Made by a program: the position numbers and the translations under genes | The notes under the pieces: generated by a model | What the model was told of the DNA's origin: nothing | What the model saw: the letters and a program-made list of their open reading frames with translations, nothing else | Database searches by the model: none | DNA from: Syntrophaceae bacterium | Lineage (GTDB): Bacteria; Desulfobacterota; Syntrophia; Syntrophales; PHBD01 | Length of the DNA stretch: 40,166 bases | Direction: 5' to 3' | Assembly (NCBI GenBank): GCA_013177825.1 | Contig: JABLXX010000014.1 | Location: 1 to 40,166, forward strand | Shown: positions 15,838 through 24,350 of the stretch, one piece after another | Layout: the number at the start of each line of letters is the position of its first letter | Position numbering within the stretch: position 1 is the stretch's first letter

Positions 15838-16896
15838 ATGGCTACCGATATCGGCCCCCCCGACTACAAAACCATGCTTCCTCCCGTCGTTCGGAGGAAC
15901 TACGGGAAATGGCTGTACCACGAAATCCTGAAGCCCGGCGTTCTCATGCACGTCGGAGAATCAGGAGAGGCGCTCTACACGGTCCGCGCCGGTTCGCCGC
16001 GCCTTCTCTCGACGGACACCCTCCGGGAGATCTGTGAAATCGCCGACAGCTACTGCGACGGCTACCTGCGCTTCACAAGCCGCCACAACATCGAGTTCCT
16101 GGTATCCGACCAGACGAAGGTGGAACCGCTCCTCCTGGAGCTCAACCGCATGAATTATTCCGTCGGCGGGACGGGGCACTCCATCTCGAACATCGTTCAC
16201 ACCCAGGGCTGGGTTCACTGCCACACGCCGGCCACGGACGCCTCCGGTCCCGTCAAGGCACTGATGGACGAGATCCACGAGTACTTCGTCACCATGACGC
16301 TGCCCGCCCATGTCCGGATCGCCCTGGCGTGCTGCCTCAACATGTGCGGCGCCGTCCACTGCTCGGACATCGCCATCCTCGGGATTCACCGCACGGTTCC
16401 GAAGCCCGACAATTCCCGGGTCCCCAACGTCTGCGAAATCCCGACAACGGTCGCCTCCTGCCCTACCGGCGCCATCCGCGGGGACATGAAGAACAAGACC
16501 GTCACGATCAACAACGACAAGTGCATGTACTGCGGGAACTGTTACACCGTCTGCCCGGCCATGCCGATCGCCGATCCGGACAACGACGGCATCTCCATCT
16601 GGGTGGGCGGAAAGGTCTCCAACGCCCGAAGCGCTCCCATGTTTTCGAAGCTGGCGATTCCCTACCTCCCCAACAATCCGCCCCGCTGGCCGGAGGTCGT
16701 CGACGCGGTGAAGAACATCATCGAGGTATACGCGGCCGGCGCCCGCAAGCACGAGCGGGTCGGCGAGTGGATCGAGCGCATCGGCTGGGAGCGGTTTTTC
16801 AGCCTGACGGGCATCCCCTTCACGGATAAGCACATCGACGATTTTGACATGGCCACGGAGACGTTCCGGTCGTCGATGCAGTTCAAATGGAGGTAA
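15838..16896 (+). CDS. dsrB: Dissimilatory sulfite reductase beta subunit
   Basis: The 352-residue partner of DsrA carries the catalytic siroheme site. The cluster-binding motif [13 protein letters not shown] occurs at about 161-173. Its ferredoxin domain shows [12 protein letters not shown] at about 222-233, followed by the well-conserved '[12 protein letters not shown]' segment. [16 protein letters not shown] is also typical. It starts one base after the dsrA stop, which implies translational coupling. Like DsrA it is somewhat shorter than the roughly 380 residues seen in Desulfovibrio. All cluster cysteines are present, so it should be active. Confidence 0.97.
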   Translation: MATDIGPPDYKTMLPPVVRRNYGKWLYHEILKPGVLMHVGESGEALYTVRAGSPRLLSTDTLREICEIADSYCDGYLRFTSRHNIEFLVSDQTKVEPLLLELNRMNYSVGGTGHSISNIVHTQGWVHCHTPATDASGPVKALMDEIHEYFVTMTLPAHVRIALACCLNMCGAVHCSDIAILGIHRTVPKPDNSRVPNVCEIPTTVASCPTGAIRGDMKNKTVTINNDKCMYCGNCYTVCPAMPIADPDNDGISIWVGGKVSNARSAPMFSKLAIPYLPNNPPRWPEVVDAVKNIIEVYAAGARKHERVGEWIERIGWERFFSLTGIPFTDKHIDDFDMATETFRSSMQFKWR

Positions 16897-16898
16897 CC

Positions 16899-17123
16899 AT
16901 GGCGGAAGATCTGAAAGAGCGGGTCGTGGAGGCGTTCCGCGAGAAATCCAGGGGCGACAAAAAGATGTTCTACATCCGGGACGTGACGAAGTGGTTTCCC
17001 AACGAGGACCGGCACGCCGTCCAGAACGCCGTGAAGGCCCTGATCGAAGAGGACGCCCTGAAGTACTGGTCGAGCGGTTCCACGACCTACATCGTCCTGG
17101 CGGAATTCTTTACGGAAGGGTGA
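16899..17123 (+). CDS. dsrD: DsrD, sulfite reductase accessory protein
   Basis: A 74-residue winged-helix-type protein with the family hallmark LKYWSSGSTTYIVL at the C-terminus. DsrD is found in sulfite/sulfate reducers, is used as a marker of the reductive pathway, and is reported to stimulate DsrAB activity rather than bind DNA. The start at 16899 is preferred because GGAGG, formed by the last codons of dsrB, lies 5 bases ahead; an ATG at 16887 would overlap dsrB and precede that site. It follows dsrB by two bases, the classical dsrABD order. Confidence 0.93.
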   Translation: MAEDLKERVVEAFREKSRGDKKMFYIRDVTKWFPNEDRHAVQNAVKALIEEDALKYWSSGSTTYIVLAEFFTEG

Positions 17124-17133
17124 GCATCCGGCC

Positions 17134-18591
17134 ATGAAACCATCGATTCCGCGGCTGGTCATCGCCGCCCTCCGGGGAGGCGCCGGAAAAACGACACTCT
17201 CCGTGGGCGTCATCGCCGCCCTCTCGAAGCGGGGAGTCCGGGCCGTGCCCTTTAAAAAGGGACCGGACTACATCGATGCGGCATGGCTTTCCTTTGCCGC
17301 CGGCCGGCCCTGCCACAACCTCGATTCCTTTCTCATGGACCGGGAAACGATCCGGCGCTCCTTTTCCCGCCATGCCCTGGAAGGGGACCTGGCCTTCGTG
17401 GAGGGAAACCGGGGCCTCTACGACGGGATGGACGTCCGGGGCAGCCACAGCACGGCGGAACTGGCCAAGCTCCTGGACGCGCCCGTGGTCATGATCATGG
17501 ACTGCAACAAGGTGACCCGCACGGCGGCGGCGATGATCCTGGGCTGCTCCATCCTCGATCCGGACGTGGACATCCGGGGCGTCATCCTGAACCGGGTGGC
17601 TGGGACTCGCCATGAAGACATCCTCCGGCGGACCATCGAGGAGACCTGCCGGCTGCCCGTCCTGGGGGCCGTCCCCCGGATGAAGGATTTTCCCTTTCCG
17701 GAGCGTCATCTCGGGCTGACGCCGCCCCAGGAGCACGAGCGCATCCTGCATGCCCTGGACAGGGCGGCGGACGTGGCGGGCCGGTACATCGACCTGGACG
17801 GCCTGCTGGCTGTGGCACGCCGGGCGTCGTCCGGGACCGCCTCGGTGGGTGCCCGAACCGTCCGGCATCGCAGAGATTGTTCCGTGACCATCGGCGTCGT
17901 CCGGGATTCGGCCTTCCAGTTCTACTATCCGGAGAACCTTGCGGCCCTGGCCGAGAGAGGAGCGAAGGTTATCGAGATCAGCCCGCTCCGGGATGACTCG
18001 CTGCCGGATATCGACCTGCTTTACATTGGCGGGGGTTTCCCCGAGACACATGCGGAGGCCCTGACGGAGAACGAAGGCTTCCGGGCCTCGCTCCGCGAGG
18101 CGGCCGACGCAGGACTCCCCGTTTACGCCGAATGTGGTGGCCTGATGTACCTGGGGGAGAGTCTGGTTCTCGGCGACCGGACGTACCCCATGACGGGCGC
18201 CCTGCCTGTTTCCTTTGCCATGACCGACAAGCCCCAGGGGCACGGGTACACGGTTCTGGAAGTCGTGGAGGAAAATCCCTTCTTCCGGGTGGGAAGCAAC
18301 CTCAAGGGGCACGAGTTCCATCACTCCCGGATCCTTTCGATTGACCTTGAGCGGATCCGCTTTGCCTATCGTGTGAAGCGAGGCACCGGCGTCGACGGCC
18401 TGCGGGACGGCCTGTGCCGGAAGAACATCCTGGCAGGCTACACCCACCTGCATGCCTTGGGGACGAAGGAATGGGCAGTCGCACTGGTCGAGAGGGCGCG
18501 GGTGTGCCGCCAAGGCTGGAGCGATACGGTGCATTACAGAAAACCGATTGACAGCGTTCAGGAGATGCATCTCATCCCTGCACAGGAATAA
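17134..18591 (+). CDS. dsrN: Siroheme amidase / cobyrinate a,c-diamide synthase-like (DsrN)
   Basis: The enzyme has 485 residues and two domains. The N-terminal ATP-binding domain begins GGAGKTTLSVGV and contains KKGPDYID. The C-terminal glutamine amidotransferase domain has GGGFPETHAEAL, the nucleophilic cysteine in YAECGGLMYLG, and a late histidine-rich end (GHEFHHSR, GYTHLHALG). This is the CbiA/CobB fold. In dsr loci the homologue, DsrN, is believed to amidate siroheme to the siroamide cofactor of sulfite reductase. Its position between dsrD and dsrC makes that role much more likely than cobalamin synthesis. No other cobalamin gene is nearby. It begins 10 bases after dsrD. Confidence 0.88.
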   Translation: MKPSIPRLVIAALRGGAGKTTLSVGVIAALSKRGVRAVPFKKGPDYIDAAWLSFAAGRPCHNLDSFLMDRETIRRSFSRHALEGDLAFVEGNRGLYDGMDVRGSHSTAELAKLLDAPVVMIMDCNKVTRTAAAMILGCSILDPDVDIRGVILNRVAGTRHEDILRRTIEETCRLPVLGAVPRMKDFPFPERHLGLTPPQEHERILHALDRAADVAGRYIDLDGLLAVARRASSGTASVGARTVRHRRDCSVTIGVVRDSAFQFYYPENLAALAERGAKVIEISPLRDDSLPDIDLLYIGGGFPETHAEALTENEGFRASLREAADAGLPVYAECGGLMYLGESLVLGDRTYPMTGALPVSFAMTDKPQGHGYTVLEVVEENPFFRVGSNLKGHEFHHSRILSIDLERIRFAYRVKRGTGVDGLRDGLCRKNILAGYTHLHALGTKEWAVALVERARVCRQGWSDTVHYRKPIDSVQEMHLIPAQE

Positions 18592-18615
18592 CAAAATCAT
18601 TGGAGGTGACGGATC

Positions 18616-18936
18616 ATGCCGACCATCGAACTGGCGGGCAAAACCTACGAAGTGGACGAAGACGGGTTCCTTCAGGAACTGGACAAGTGGAGTGAGGAGT
18701 TCGCCCAGGCGTATGCGGGCGCGGAAGATATCGAGGGGACGCTCACGGAAGAGCACTGGAAGCTCATCCATTACCTGCGGAACTACTTTCAGCAGTTCGG
18801 CATCGCCCCGATGATCCGCAAGATGTGCAAGGACAACGGGCTCGACGTGAAGAAGCTCTACGAGCTCTTCCCGACAGGGCCGGCGAAGGGGGCGTGTAAG
18901 TTGGCCGGGCTCTCGAAACCCACCGGCTGCGTGTAG
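18616..18936 (+). CDS. dsrC: DsrC, sulfur-carrier protein of sulfite reduction
   Basis: This 106-residue protein has both essential C-terminal cysteines: C94 in KGACKLAG and C105 in the terminal TGCV, separated by ten residues. This is the diagnostic arm of true DsrC, as opposed to TusE-like proteins with only one. In sulfate/sulfite reducers DsrC takes up sulfur from DsrAB as a trisulfide between these cysteines, which the membrane DsrMK(JOP) complex then reduces. GGAGG sits ahead of the ATG. A 258-base gap with a repeat element follows before the membrane genes. Confidence 0.96.
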   Translation: MPTIELAGKTYEVDEDGFLQELDKWSEEFAQAYAGAEDIEGTLTEEHWKLIHYLRNYFQQFGIAPMIRKMCKDNGLDVKKLYELFPTGPAKGACKLAGLSKPTGCV

Positions 18937-18944
18937 CAGGCCCA

Positions 18945-19064
18945 GGCCGTTGAAAAGGGGCTGCCTGCTGCGTTGCCCTCATCCTGAGCCGCTCGACGTA
19001 CGAAAAAGTACGACTCGCGGCTCCGGATTTCGGGCGCCTTGCATTCAACCCCTTTTGAACGGCC
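18945..19064. repeat. 120-base palindromic extragenic repeat
   Basis: The outer arms GGCCGTTGAAAAGGGG (18945-18960) and CCCCTTTTGAACGGCC (19049-19064) pair at 15 of 16 positions. Inside is a second palindrome around 18984-19024: GAGCCGC with GCGGCTC and GTAC with GTAC around a GAAAAA loop. The structure fits a small non-autonomous mobile or REP/MITE-like element. It lies inside the operon between dsrC and the membrane genes and could form a large RNA hairpin that alters downstream expression. Confidence 0.65.
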
Positions 19065-19073
19065 TTTGACCGG

Positions 19074-19125
19074 GGCCTCGCTTCTCAGGGCTTGCGCGCC
19101 TTGCCTGCGGGCTTTTTGCGAGGCC
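19074..19125. repeat. Second inverted repeat after the palindromic element
   Basis: GGCCTCGC (19074-19081) and GCGAGGCC (19118-19125) are perfect 8-bp arms around 36 bases. It sits directly beside the larger palindrome and just before the ribosome binding region of the next gene. It may be part of the same mobile repeat or a hairpin controlling read-through. There is no T-run after it. Confidence 0.45.
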
Positions 19126-19194
19126 GTCGTCCCGGAGAGGGGCATCGGGGAATGAAGGCGGGCGTCGCTTTACGGTAGAAAGTAAGCGTGATCC

Positions 19195-20124
19195 ATGGGT
19201 TACTACGTTTTATCCTACGTGTGCATGGCCATGTTCGTCCTGGCGTCGGTGCGACTGGTTTACCGGCAGTGGACCCTTCCCCTGCATGTCCGCTGGGAAA
19301 TCTACCCGGTCCGGCACGAAACGACCGCCCGGGTGGCCTATGGCGGCTCCTACATGGAAGAGATCAACTGGTGGAGCCGTAAACGGGAGAGTTCCCTCGT
19401 CAACGAGCTCAAGTACATGGTGCCGGAGATCCTGTTCCTGAGGGGCTTGTGGAAGGCGAACAGAGGCCTCTGGCTGGCTTCCTTTCCCTTTCACTTCGGA
19501 TTGTACCTGATGATTGCAACCTTCGGGGGGCTCACGCTCCATGCGGCGCTCTCCCTGTGGGGGGCGCCGGTATCCGCCGGGGGCGGCCTGCTGCGATCCC
19601 TGCTGGACGGGTTTGTCGTCGCGGCGGGGTGGCTGGGCCTGGTCCTGGGATCCCTGGGCGGGCTGGCGCTCATGACGAAGCGTCTGCTTGACCGGGAGTG
19701 GCGGGATTATTCCTCTCCGGCCGACTTTTTCAACCTCGGATTCGTTCTCGCCTTTTTCCTCTCCGCCCTGGCGGCCGCGCTGGTTGTGGATCCGTGGTTC
19801 ACCGGCGCGAAAGGCTTCGTGTGCGGACTGCTGGCTGGCGGCGATGCGCCGCCCCGGACCGCGCTCGGGGCGCTCACCATCGTCCTGGGGTCGCTCCTGG
19901 TCGCCTGGATTCCGCTTACACACATGTCGCACATGTTCATGAAGTATTTTCTCTACCACCAGGTCAAGTGGGACGAGGCCCCGAACCGGCGCGGGGGAAG
20001 GATCGAAGCGGCCGTCAGGAAGAACCTGGATCTGAAGCCGACCTGGCAGGCGGCACACGTCAGGGCGGACGGATGCACGTCCTGGAAGGACATTGCGTCG
20101 TCCACCCCGGGTGAGACGAAATGA
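19195..20124 (+). CDS. NarI/TmcC-like membrane cytochrome b subunit (DsrM paralogue)
   Basis: The protein has 309 residues. A first helix spans about 3-21, then comes a cytoplasmic loop with PLHVRWEIYPVRHE and YGGSYMEEINWW, then four further hydrophobic helices. Histidines in SFPFHFG and PLTHMSHMFMKYFLYHQ are likely heme b ligands. It belongs to the nitrate reductase gamma / HdrE / TmcC type, not to canonical DsrM, which is the separate gene at 21756. By inference it passes electrons between menaquinone and the Fe-S partner encoded next. The ribosome binding site is weak, and the next gene overlaps it by four bases (ATGA), showing tight coupling. Confidence 0.75.
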   Translation: MGYYVLSYVCMAMFVLASVRLVYRQWTLPLHVRWEIYPVRHETTARVAYGGSYMEEINWWSRKRESSLVNELKYMVPEILFLRGLWKANRGLWLASFPFHFGLYLMIATFGGLTLHAALSLWGAPVSAGGGLLRSLLDGFVVAAGWLGLVLGSLGGLALMTKRLLDREWRDYSSPADFFNLGFVLAFFLSALAAALVVDPWFTGAKGFVCGLLAGGDAPPRTALGALTIVLGSLLVAWIPLTHMSHMFMKYFLYHQVKWDEAPNRRGGRIEAAVRKNLDLKPTWQAAHVRADGCTSWKDIASSTPGETK

Positions 20125-21734
20125 AGGCCGCCCGCAGACCCTCCGACCTGGCGGCGCGATCCGAGCGCCTCTGCCACATCGAGCCGGGAGACATGGTCCC
20201 GCTGCCTCCCCCGTACGAGGACTTCAACCGGGTGACCCTGCCGCTCCTGAAGCCGGAGAGGGTCAAGGGCATCGAGACCTCCCTCGACGACACGGTCGCC
20301 ATCGGCATCCCCAGGCCGGCAAGCCGGGAAGAGGAGGATCTGCTGGTTCGCAAGTTTCTCTCCGGATTGAAGAAACTCTTCGAGAAGAAGAACAACTGGA
20401 CGTTCCTGCAGCCCCTGCTCCTGTCCATGGAGCACTGCGCCCGTTGCCAGACCTGCGCCGACGCCTGTCCCGTGTACGAGATGAGCGGCAGGCAGGAAAT
20501 CTACCGGCCCATCTTCCGGTCGGAGGTGCTGCGCCGGATCTACCGGAAGTACGTGAAACCCGGCGGCAGGATTGCGGCGAAGTGGAACGGCGACATCGAC
20601 CTCAACTGGACGACCGTGGCCCGGCTTGCCGAGCTGTCGTACCGCTGCACCCTTTGCCGCCGCTGTGCCTCCGTCTGCCCGATCGGCGTCGATAACGGCC
20701 TCATCACGCACGAAATCCGCAAGCTGTTTTCGCAGGAGATGGGCATTGCCCCGAAGGAGCTCCACGAGAAGGGGACCGTTCAGCATCTCCGGGTCGGCTC
20801 CTCGACGGGGATGAACCCCCTGGCGGCCAAAGACAATGTCGAGTTCATCCAGGAGGAGATGGAGGAGATCGCCGGCTTCAAGGTCGAGATCCCCTGGGAC
20901 AGGGAAGGGGCGGACATCCTCCTGATTCACAACGCCGGGGAAATGCTGGCCTGGCCGGAGAATGTCGGCGCCTTTGCCATCCTCTTCCAGGCGGCCGGAC
21001 TCTCCTGGACTCTGTCGTCCGAGGCGGTGGGCTACGACGCCGTGAACTACGGGCTCTGGTACGACGACGTGCAGTTTTCCCGCGTTGCGGTGAAGCATGC
21101 CGATATCGCCCGGAGGTTGAACGTCCGGAAGATCGTCATGGGCGAGTGCGGCCACGCCCACAAGGCGCTGACCGTCACGGCCGACCGCCTGCTGACGGGC
21201 GATTTGAACGTTCCACGGGAGTCGGCCATGGTCACCCTGGCGGACATCGTCTCCAGCGGCCGGCTGTCCCTGAACCCCCGGAGGAATCCCTTTCCCGTGA
21301 CCCTGCACGATCCCTGCAACATGGTGCGGTCCATGGGGATCGTCGAGCCCCAGAGGCGCATTCTCCGGGCCGTCGCCCCGCGCTTCCGGGAGATGACGCC
21401 CCACGGCGTGGACAATTACTGCTGCGGCGGCGGTTCGGGCTTTGCCATCATGTCGGGTTACAATTTCGCCGACTGGCGGAATCTGGTCAGCTCCCGCCGG
21501 AAGTTCCTCCAGATCCTGGATGCCTTCGCGGATGAGCCGCCGGAAGCGCCGAAATATGTCTGCGCCCCCTGCTCCAACTGCAAGGGCGCCATCCGGGACA
21601 TGATCGGCTACTACCACGGGGAGGAGCGCAGCGGCCTTTATTACGGCGGGCTGGTGGAGCTGATTGTCAATGCCATGTCGGACATGAAGAAACCCATCAT
21701 TCAGTTCGACGGGAAATCGTCGTGGGAATCATGA
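20121..21734 (+). CDS. HdrD/TmcB-like Fe-S oxidoreductase (DsrK paralogue)
   Basis: The protein has 537 residues. Two 4Fe-4S binding motifs occur at about 110-120 (CARCQTCADACP) and 175-187 (CTLCRRCASVCP). The heterodisulfide-reductase catalytic cysteine region appears as LHDPCN, CCGGGSGF and CAPCSNC, the CCG-type motifs that hold the special catalytic cluster in HdrD, DsrK and TmcB. It differs throughout from the second copy at 22749, which is true DsrK. With the upstream cytochrome it would form a two-subunit quinone/thiol (disulfide or trisulfide) oxidoreductase. Placed right after dsrC, DsrC trisulfide or an alternative heterodisulfide is the obvious candidate substrate, by inference. Confidence 0.8.
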   Translation: MKAARRPSDLAARSERLCHIEPGDMVPLPPPYEDFNRVTLPLLKPERVKGIETSLDDTVAIGIPRPASREEEDLLVRKFLSGLKKLFEKKNNWTFLQPLLLSMEHCARCQTCADACPVYEMSGRQEIYRPIFRSEVLRRIYRKYVKPGGRIAAKWNGDIDLNWTTVARLAELSYRCTLCRRCASVCPIGVDNGLITHEIRKLFSQEMGIAPKELHEKGTVQHLRVGSSTGMNPLAAKDNVEFIQEEMEEIAGFKVEIPWDREGADILLIHNAGEMLAWPENVGAFAILFQAAGLSWTLSSEAVGYDAVNYGLWYDDVQFSRVAVKHADIARRLNVRKIVMGECGHAHKALTVTADRLLTGDLNVPRESAMVTLADIVSSGRLSLNPRRNPFPVTLHDPCNMVRSMGIVEPQRRILRAVAPRFREMTPHGVDNYCCGGGSGFAIMSGYNFADWRNLVSSRRKFLQILDAFADEPPEAPKYVCAPCSNCKGAIRDMIGYYHGEERSGLYYGGLVELIVNAMSDMKKPIIQFDGKSSWES

Positions 21735-21755
21735 GCGCGTGAGGCGGAATTCAAC

Positions 21756-22745
21756 GTGAACCTTATCGGATCGATCATCGCCATTTCCCTGTTGACGCTG
21801 CTGGCCCTGGGGATCAGCGCGAGCCGGGACCTGTCGGGCGTCCTGACCGCTGTCGTTCCGTACGTCGCCTTCGCCGTCTTTCTGTGCGGCTTCGTGTACC
21901 GCATCCTGAAATGGGGAAGCGCCCCCGTCCCCTTCCGCATTCCCACAACCTGCGGGCAGGCGGAATCCCTGCGCTGGATCCGGCGCGAACCGCTGGAAAA
22001 TCCGGCGGGAGCCTGGAGCGCCGCCGGCAGGATGGCCCTGGAGGTGCTCCTGTTCCGGTCCCTATTCCGAAACACCCGCGTGGAGATTGCCGGCGGACGG
22101 CCCGTCTACGGCAGCGCCAAGTGGCTCTGGTTTTTCGCGCTCCTGTTTCACGGGTCCCTGCTGGTTATCGTCCTCCGGCACCTGCGCTTCTTCGTCGAAC
22201 CGATCGTGCCCTGGGTCGACGCCCTGTCGGCATTGGACGGCTTCTTCGAGACGGGCGCCCCGACCCTCTACCTGAGCGATGCCGGTCTTCTCCTGGCGCT
22301 GGCGTTCCTTTTCCTGCGCCGGGTGGTGGTCGCGCGGCTGCGATACCTGTCCCTGTTCACGGATTATTTCGCCCTGCTCCTGATCGCGGGCGTGGCGGTT
22401 ACGGGCCTGGCGATGCGGCACGTCTTCCCCGCCGACCTCAACGCGGTGAAGACCCTCACCCTGGGGTGGGCGACCCTTTCGCCGGCGGCCGCCGGGGAGA
22501 CGGGCATCCTGTTTTCCATGCACCTCTGCTTCGTCTTCACCCTCATGGCCTGGTTCCCCGTCAGCAAGCTCATGCACGCGGGAGGCGTGTTTCTCAGCCC
22601 AACCCGCGGCCAGGCCAACGACAGCCGGAGGCGAAGGCACGTCAATCCCTGGAACGCCCCCGTGAAGGTTCACACCTACGAGGAATACGAGGACGAATTC
22701 CGGGACAAGATGAAGGCGGCGGGCCTTCCCCTGGAAAAGGAGTAG
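21756..22745 (+). CDS. dsrM: DsrM, membrane cytochrome b subunit of DsrMKJOP
   Basis: This 329-residue integral membrane protein has helices at about 4-20, 28-45, 125-150, 175-190, 205-225 and 250-270. It shows the strongly conserved DsrM features PVPFRIPTTCGQ, LLFRSLFRNTR, RHLRFFVEP and the C-terminal block RRRRHVNPWNAPVKVHTYEE with EYEDEFRDKM. Known DsrM binds two hemes b and exchanges electrons with menaquinone. Translation starts at GTG 21756, giving a helix right at the N-terminus. It follows the HdrD-like gene by 21 bases and is the start of a canonical dsrMKJOP run. Confidence 0.93.
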   Translation: MNLIGSIIAISLLTLLALGISASRDLSGVLTAVVPYVAFAVFLCGFVYRILKWGSAPVPFRIPTTCGQAESLRWIRREPLENPAGAWSAAGRMALEVLLFRSLFRNTRVEIAGGRPVYGSAKWLWFFALLFHGSLLVIVLRHLRFFVEPIVPWVDALSALDGFFETGAPTLYLSDAGLLLALAFLFLRRVVVARLRYLSLFTDYFALLLIAGVAVTGLAMRHVFPADLNAVKTLTLGWATLSPAAAGETGILFSMHLCFVFTLMAWFPVSKLMHAGGVFLSPTRGQANDSRRRRHVNPWNAPVKVHTYEEYEDEFRDKMKAAGLPLEKE

Positions 22746-22748
22746 CCT

Positions 22749-24350
22749 GTGTCGTCCCTGAAGATCCCCAAACCGGACGAGCTGATCAAAATCCAATACC
22801 GGCCGCCGAAGACCGCCTGGCAGGACACCCCCGTCGAGTTCCGTCCGGGCACCTGGAGCTATGCCGGCGCGGCGAAGAACCTGACCGCCCTGGGCCTCCC
22901 AAATCCGAGGGCCTGGCAGCCCGCCGACCTCGACTGGAAACTGCCCCCGGACTGGCGGGAGATCATCCTGGAAGGCATGAAGGAGCGTCTCGAAAAGTAC
23001 CGTTCCTTCCGGCTTTTCATGGACCTCTGCGTCCGCTGCGGCGCCTGCGCCGACAAGTGCCATTTCTACATCGGCACCGGCGATCCGAAGAACATGCCCG
23101 TCCTCCGGGCCGAGCTCCTGCGGTCGGTCTACCGCCGCTACTTCACCGAGTCGGGGAAGCGGTTCGGCAGGCTGGTGGGCGCCCGGGACCTGACGGTCGA
23201 TGTCCTGAAGGAGTGGTTCTACTACTTCTACCAGTGCACGGAGTGCCGCCGCTGTTCCGTCTTCTGTCCTTACGGCATCGACCAGGCGGAGATCACCATG
23301 ATGGGGCGCGAGCTGCTCGATCTCGTGGGCTGCAACATCAACTGGGTCGTCGAGCCGGCGGCCAACTGCTTCCGGACCGGAAACCACCTGGGCATCCAGC
23401 CCGGCGGCATCAAGGACATGCTCGAATTTCTCGCCGACGATATCGAGGACCGCACGGGGGTCCGCGTGGATATCCCCCTAAACCGGAAAGGCGCCGAGAT
23501 CCTCTTTGTCGCCCCATCGGGCGATTATTTTGCCGATCCGGGAACCTACACCTGCATGGGCTACCTGATGCTGTTCCACGAGATCGGGCTCGATTACACC
23601 ATGAGCACCTACGCCTCCGAGGGGGGCAATTTCGGTCTCTTCCACTCCCACGAAATGGTGAAGCGCCTGAACGCGAAAATCTATGCCGAGGCGAAGCGGC
23701 TGGGCGTCAAGTGGATCATCGGCGGCGAGTGCGGCCACATGTGGCGCGTCGTTAACCAGTACATGGACACGATGAACGGTCCCGCCGACTTCCTGGAAAT
23801 GCCCGTTTCTCCAATCACCGGCACCCGCTTTGAAAACGCCCGCGCCACGAAGATGGTCCACATCGCGGAGTTCACGGCCGACCTCATCGGAAACGGAAAG
23901 CTCCGGCTGGATCCGCGGCGCAACGATCACCTCCGGGTCACCTTTCACGACTCCTGCAATCCCGCCCGGGCCATGGGGATCCTGGAAGAGCCGCGCCACA
24001 TCATCCGCAGCGCCTGCAATGTCTTCCGGGAGATGGCCGAGGACACCATCCGGGAAAAGACCCTGTGCTGCGGCGCCGGGGCCGGACTGGGAAACGAGGA
24101 GAACTTCGAGATGCGGATGCGGGGCGGAATGCCCAGGGCCATGGCCGTTCGGGACGTGGTGGAAAAATTCGGCGTGAACCGTCTGGCCTGCATGTGCGCC
24201 ATCGACCGGGTCACCCTGACCTCGCTCATGGAGTACTGGGTGCCGCAGGTGAGCGTCATGGGCGTTCACGAACTCCTGGCCAATGCCCTGGTCATGAAAG
24301 GTGAGAAGGAGCGGACCACGGACCTGCGCGGAGACCCCTTGAGCCTATGA
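22749..24350 (+). CDS. dsrK: DsrK, catalytic Fe-S subunit of DsrMKJOP
   Basis: A 533-residue cytoplasmic-side subunit with a GTG start at 22749 preceded by AAGGAG. Ferredoxin-type motifs occur at about 95-105 (CVRCGACADKCH) and 161-172 (CTECRRCSVFCP). Downstream are DSCNPARAMGILEEPR, CCGAGAGLG and CMCAIDRVT, the DsrK version of the heterodisulfide reductase catalytic motif. In the known complex DsrK is thought to reduce the DsrC trisulfide and release sulfide. It starts four bases after dsrM ends and overlaps dsrJ by four bases. All cluster motifs are intact. Confidence 0.94.
   Translation: MSSLKIPKPDELIKIQYRPPKTAWQDTPVEFRPGTWSYAGAAKNLTALGLPNPRAWQPADLDWKLPPDWREIILEGMKERLEKYRSFRLFMDLCVRCGACADKCHFYIGTGDPKNMPVLRAELLRSVYRRYFTESGKRFGRLVGARDLTVDVLKEWFYYFYQCTECRRCSVFCPYGIDQAEITMMGRELLDLVGCNINWVVEPAANCFRTGNHLGIQPGGIKDMLEFLADDIEDRTGVRVDIPLNRKGAEILFVAPSGDYFADPGTYTCMGYLMLFHEIGLDYTMSTYASEGGNFGLFHSHEMVKRLNAKIYAEAKRLGVKWIIGGECGHMWRVVNQYMDTMNGPADFLEMPVSPITGTRFENARATKMVHIAEFTADLIGNGKLRLDPRRNDHLRVTFHDSCNPARAMGILEEPRHIIRSACNVFREMAEDTIREKTLCCGAGAGLGNEENFEMRMRGGMPRAMAVRDVVEKFGVNRLACMCAIDRVTLTSLMEYWVPQVSVMGVHELLANALVMKGEKERTTDLRGDPLSL

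Noticed and set aside
17134-18591. Cobalamin biosynthesis role for the CbiA-like protein
   Set aside because: Embedded between dsrD and dsrC with no other cobalamin gene; siroheme amidation is the better fit.
21884-23755. Plus-strand open frame of over 600 codons across dsrM and dsrK
   Set aside because: Out-of-frame shadow rich in P, R and G; dsrM and dsrK are unambiguous in their own frames.
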